Source: Prinia subflava (taxonomy: Eukaryota > Chordata > Aves > Passeriformes > Cisticolidae). From it: 64,000 bases of DNA. The stretch is taken from positions 11,809,001 through 11,873,000 of the forward strand of contig NC_086259.1 in the NCBI RefSeq assembly GCF_021018805.1, given 5' to 3'. The translations under genes and the position numbers were made by a program. Position 1 is the first letter of the stretch; each line of letters starts with the position of its first letter. Below, one piece after another: positions 62,036 to 64,000 of this stretch. The notes beneath the pieces were generated by a model, which made no database searches, was not told the origin of the DNA, and was given only the letters and a program-made list of their open reading frames with translations.

Positions 62036-62350
62036 ACGAGTTTCTTTTCAGGTTATTCCTTCATATCCACAAACTTCGCTGGAAGAATACCTGGCAAGAA
62101 TTACCACATCCTGATTTACTTCTTCTCGCTGTGCTGCCAGAGCAGGAATTAATAAAACTGGGGCAGTAATGAACATTCTCAAAAGGTGGCCTGGCTTTGA
62201 AGCCTGCTTTTCTTCCAGCTGGCTTTATCTCGGCTGCCTCATCCGAAATCCCATTTGTCACTAGAGGGCACTTCAAACCAAGCTGTCATTTCATATTAGC
62301 ACAGTCTGCAAACGTGGAGGGTCGTACCCAGCCTACAAAAAAGTTGCTCT
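62036..62350. promoter_or_regulatory. candidate regulatory element containing a CTCF-like site
   Basis: Roughly seven CpGs in 310 bases of complex, repeat-free sequence, with a near-consensus CTCF motif inside (62258-62271). A 65- to 71-codon frame on each strand is not recognisable. The block may be an insulator or boundary element, or an enhancer. Inference from motif and CpG retention only. Confidence 0.38.
62258..62271 (+). promoter_or_regulatory. CTCF-like motif
   Basis: TCACTAGAGGGCAC matches the CTCF core consensus CCASYAGRKGGCRS at 13 of 14 positions (T for C at position 1), with the highly informative AGAGGGCAC core intact. Same strand as the motif at 61026-61039. Confidence 0.5.
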
Positions 62351-64000
62351 GCTCCATGCAAGCATGCACAGCAAATCTAATATCGCTTTTCTTATGTTAG
62401 ACAAACATGAGTTTTAACAAAAAAAAGTTTCCTACGTTTGGAGAGCAAACTGAATCCAGACCATGTCTTTCTGGCAAGCCTAAACCAAAGCTGTAGGGAG
62501 GATAAAATGGCTTGGTTTTTTTTAACATAATTTGCACTAAAAAAACCCCTCCAAACCTTTATAGTCATTGTTGCTTAACAGATTCTGTCTTACTATATTA
62601 AGAGTGCTCTTTTTTTTTACCTTTAATTTCTGAATTTCAGAGATTAAAAAATATGAATCAGATATGAGAACAGTTTGAAATAAATCTTGCAGAAAGGAAA
62701 GCCTAGAACCAGTCAAGTGCTACAAATCTGTCCCTATCAGGTAGCTGATACCCTGATTTACCACAAGCTACTCACCAAAAGCTGCCTTACTTCTGGACAA
62801 CTCTAGGTCAACCAGTTTGGCCCCACGTATTCGATGTCATATTTGCCAAACCCTTTAAAAGCTTGGAGCACAAGTGCATGAGTGCCCCACCCAAGCTGTG
62901 TCCCAGCCAAAAGCTGAGACTCAAGGAAAGCAAAGATAACTTTCAAGGTCAGAATAATATTTGACCTTTTGTCACTACATGAACAAGCAGTTAATTAATA
63001 AATTTGATTGGCACTATGGGAATACTTCCTTCCTAAGACCACCTATGTTCTGTAGTTATGTGATTACATAAATATCTGGTTTAGTTGTTGTTTTCAAGGC
63101 AATTAAAACTTCAATATTTGCAAAAATTATAAAAAGTGCATTGCAATAGATGAGGACCTGGAAACCAGTTACAAAAAATATACTCTAAGTTCCTTTAGGA
63201 CATTCTAAATGACTGCTCAGTATCAAACTTACAGGATCTATGCTTCCGAATACCACCAGGTTACACTCAGGAGTAGATTTATATTAAAATAAGCTTCTAC
63301 AAAACCTGCTGCTGCCTATGCACCTTTTATCAAATTCAAAACTAGTTTGATTCTATGCTGTCTGGCAGTGCCCCTTTAAAAGGTACCTGATCACAAGTAG
63401 GAAACAATGAGGAATCCCAGGCAAGGAGACAGCAGTCTGCTGCTCTTATAAGGCTTCATTACAATAGATAGCTGCATTTTGCAGTAGAAAACCTAATTCC
63501 AGTTCCAAATTAAGTCATTTTAACAAAAAACAAAAAACAAACAAATAAAAAACCCAAAAAAAAAAAAAAAAAAAAAAAAAGGAGACGTGAAATATTTTCA
63601 GTGTAATATGAAATAAATAAAATGTAATTTTGTGCAAAAGTTTGCCCATTTGCAAATCAAAAGCTGCTGAAAAGGGATTACCAGAGCTGCAGTGATGGAG
63701 TTCAGCACTGGAAGTGAGCTCAGAGGGGTTGCAGTGCCTGCCAGGACTAATTTGTACACAAAGGGTGTGGTTTCAGCCTCATCACACACAACTTGCACTG
63801 GAGATACTGAAACAGCTCTGCACAGTCCTTCAGAGACTGGGCCAGCCTTGCAGAAATCCTTACAACAGCAAAGACACCTCGAGCCAACAAAAACATCATT
63901 GAACACATTTAAAACTCCAGCACACATTGGCTCCTTGGCCAAAGACCATGAGCAAATTGTTAAGAGTGGAGGAAACTGTAGTTTAAGAAAATACCCAATT
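62351..64000. other. noncoding sequence to window end
   Basis: AT-rich unique sequence. Contains a 25-bp A-run at 63556-63580 preceded by an AAAAAACAAACAAATAAAAAACCC lead-in. A 114-codon minus-strand frame (63598-63942) is not recognisable. No gene or element runs off the right edge that I can identify. Confidence 0.55.
63556..63580. repeat. poly-A homopolymer (25 bp) with A-rich lead
   Basis: Twenty-five consecutive A, preceded from about 63524 by AAAAC/AAAC-type low-complexity sequence. No retroposon body is recognisable. Confidence 0.9.

Noticed and set aside
1..64000. tRNA, rRNA, known microRNA hairpins or mitochondrial insertions
   Set aside because: No tRNA boxes in correct order, no rRNA-like sequence, and no mature microRNA sequence that I recognised on either strand. 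A covariance-model search would be needed to exclude them formally.

Overview
The window reads as vertebrate nuclear DNA, most likely from a bird and plausibly a songbird. The evidence is three degenerate 3' ends of CR1 LINEs (29022-29125, 40180-40269, 59862-59912), one well-formed endogenous-retrovirus solo LTR (20579-21004), a second LTR-like block (about 18405-18805), AT-rich CpG-poor background, many A/T homopolymers, and no Alu, L1 or prokaryotic gene organisation. I found no gene that I can name and no convincing multi-exon gene, tRNA, rRNA or microRNA. Open reading frames are short (mostly 60-130 codons) and lie on both strands, as expected by chance. The only long ones (up to 312 codons) run through a minisatellite at 53506-54062. 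The window is best read as a gene desert or the inside of a very large intron. || Layout: 1-6480 is unique noncoding sequence with one exon-like stretch on the minus strand (about 2225-2410). 6480-8160 carries two candidate conserved noncoding elements, followed by a poly-A tract and a small CpG-rich, G-quadruplex-prone block (8258-8503). 8510-18400 is unique sequence. 18400-21004 holds the two LTRs. 21005-29020 is unique sequence with regulatory-looking islands at 21780-22000 and 26300-26560. 29020-29970 has a CR1 fragment and a strong candidate enhancer. 29970-39180 is mostly featureless apart from a 26-bp hairpin palindrome and a candidate element near 37000. 39185-39490 and 43040-43510 are CpG-retaining candidate elements. 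43510-51900 is unremarkable. 51900-52580 is a further candidate element. 53506-54062 is an 11-copy minisatellite. 54063-61000 is unique apart from a CR1 tail. 61026-62350 contains two same-strand CTCF-like motifs about 1.2 kb apart, one inside another CpG-retaining block. || No pathway or operon-like system is present. The coherent theme is regulatory: islands of complex sequence that keep CpGs and contain homeodomain, SOX and octamer-type motifs, scattered through repeat-poor desert and ending in a possible CTCF boundary. This is the usual architecture around a developmental regulator gene lying outside the window. The conserved-element calls rest on sequence texture and motifs alone, since no alignment could be run, and their confidences are set accordingly.
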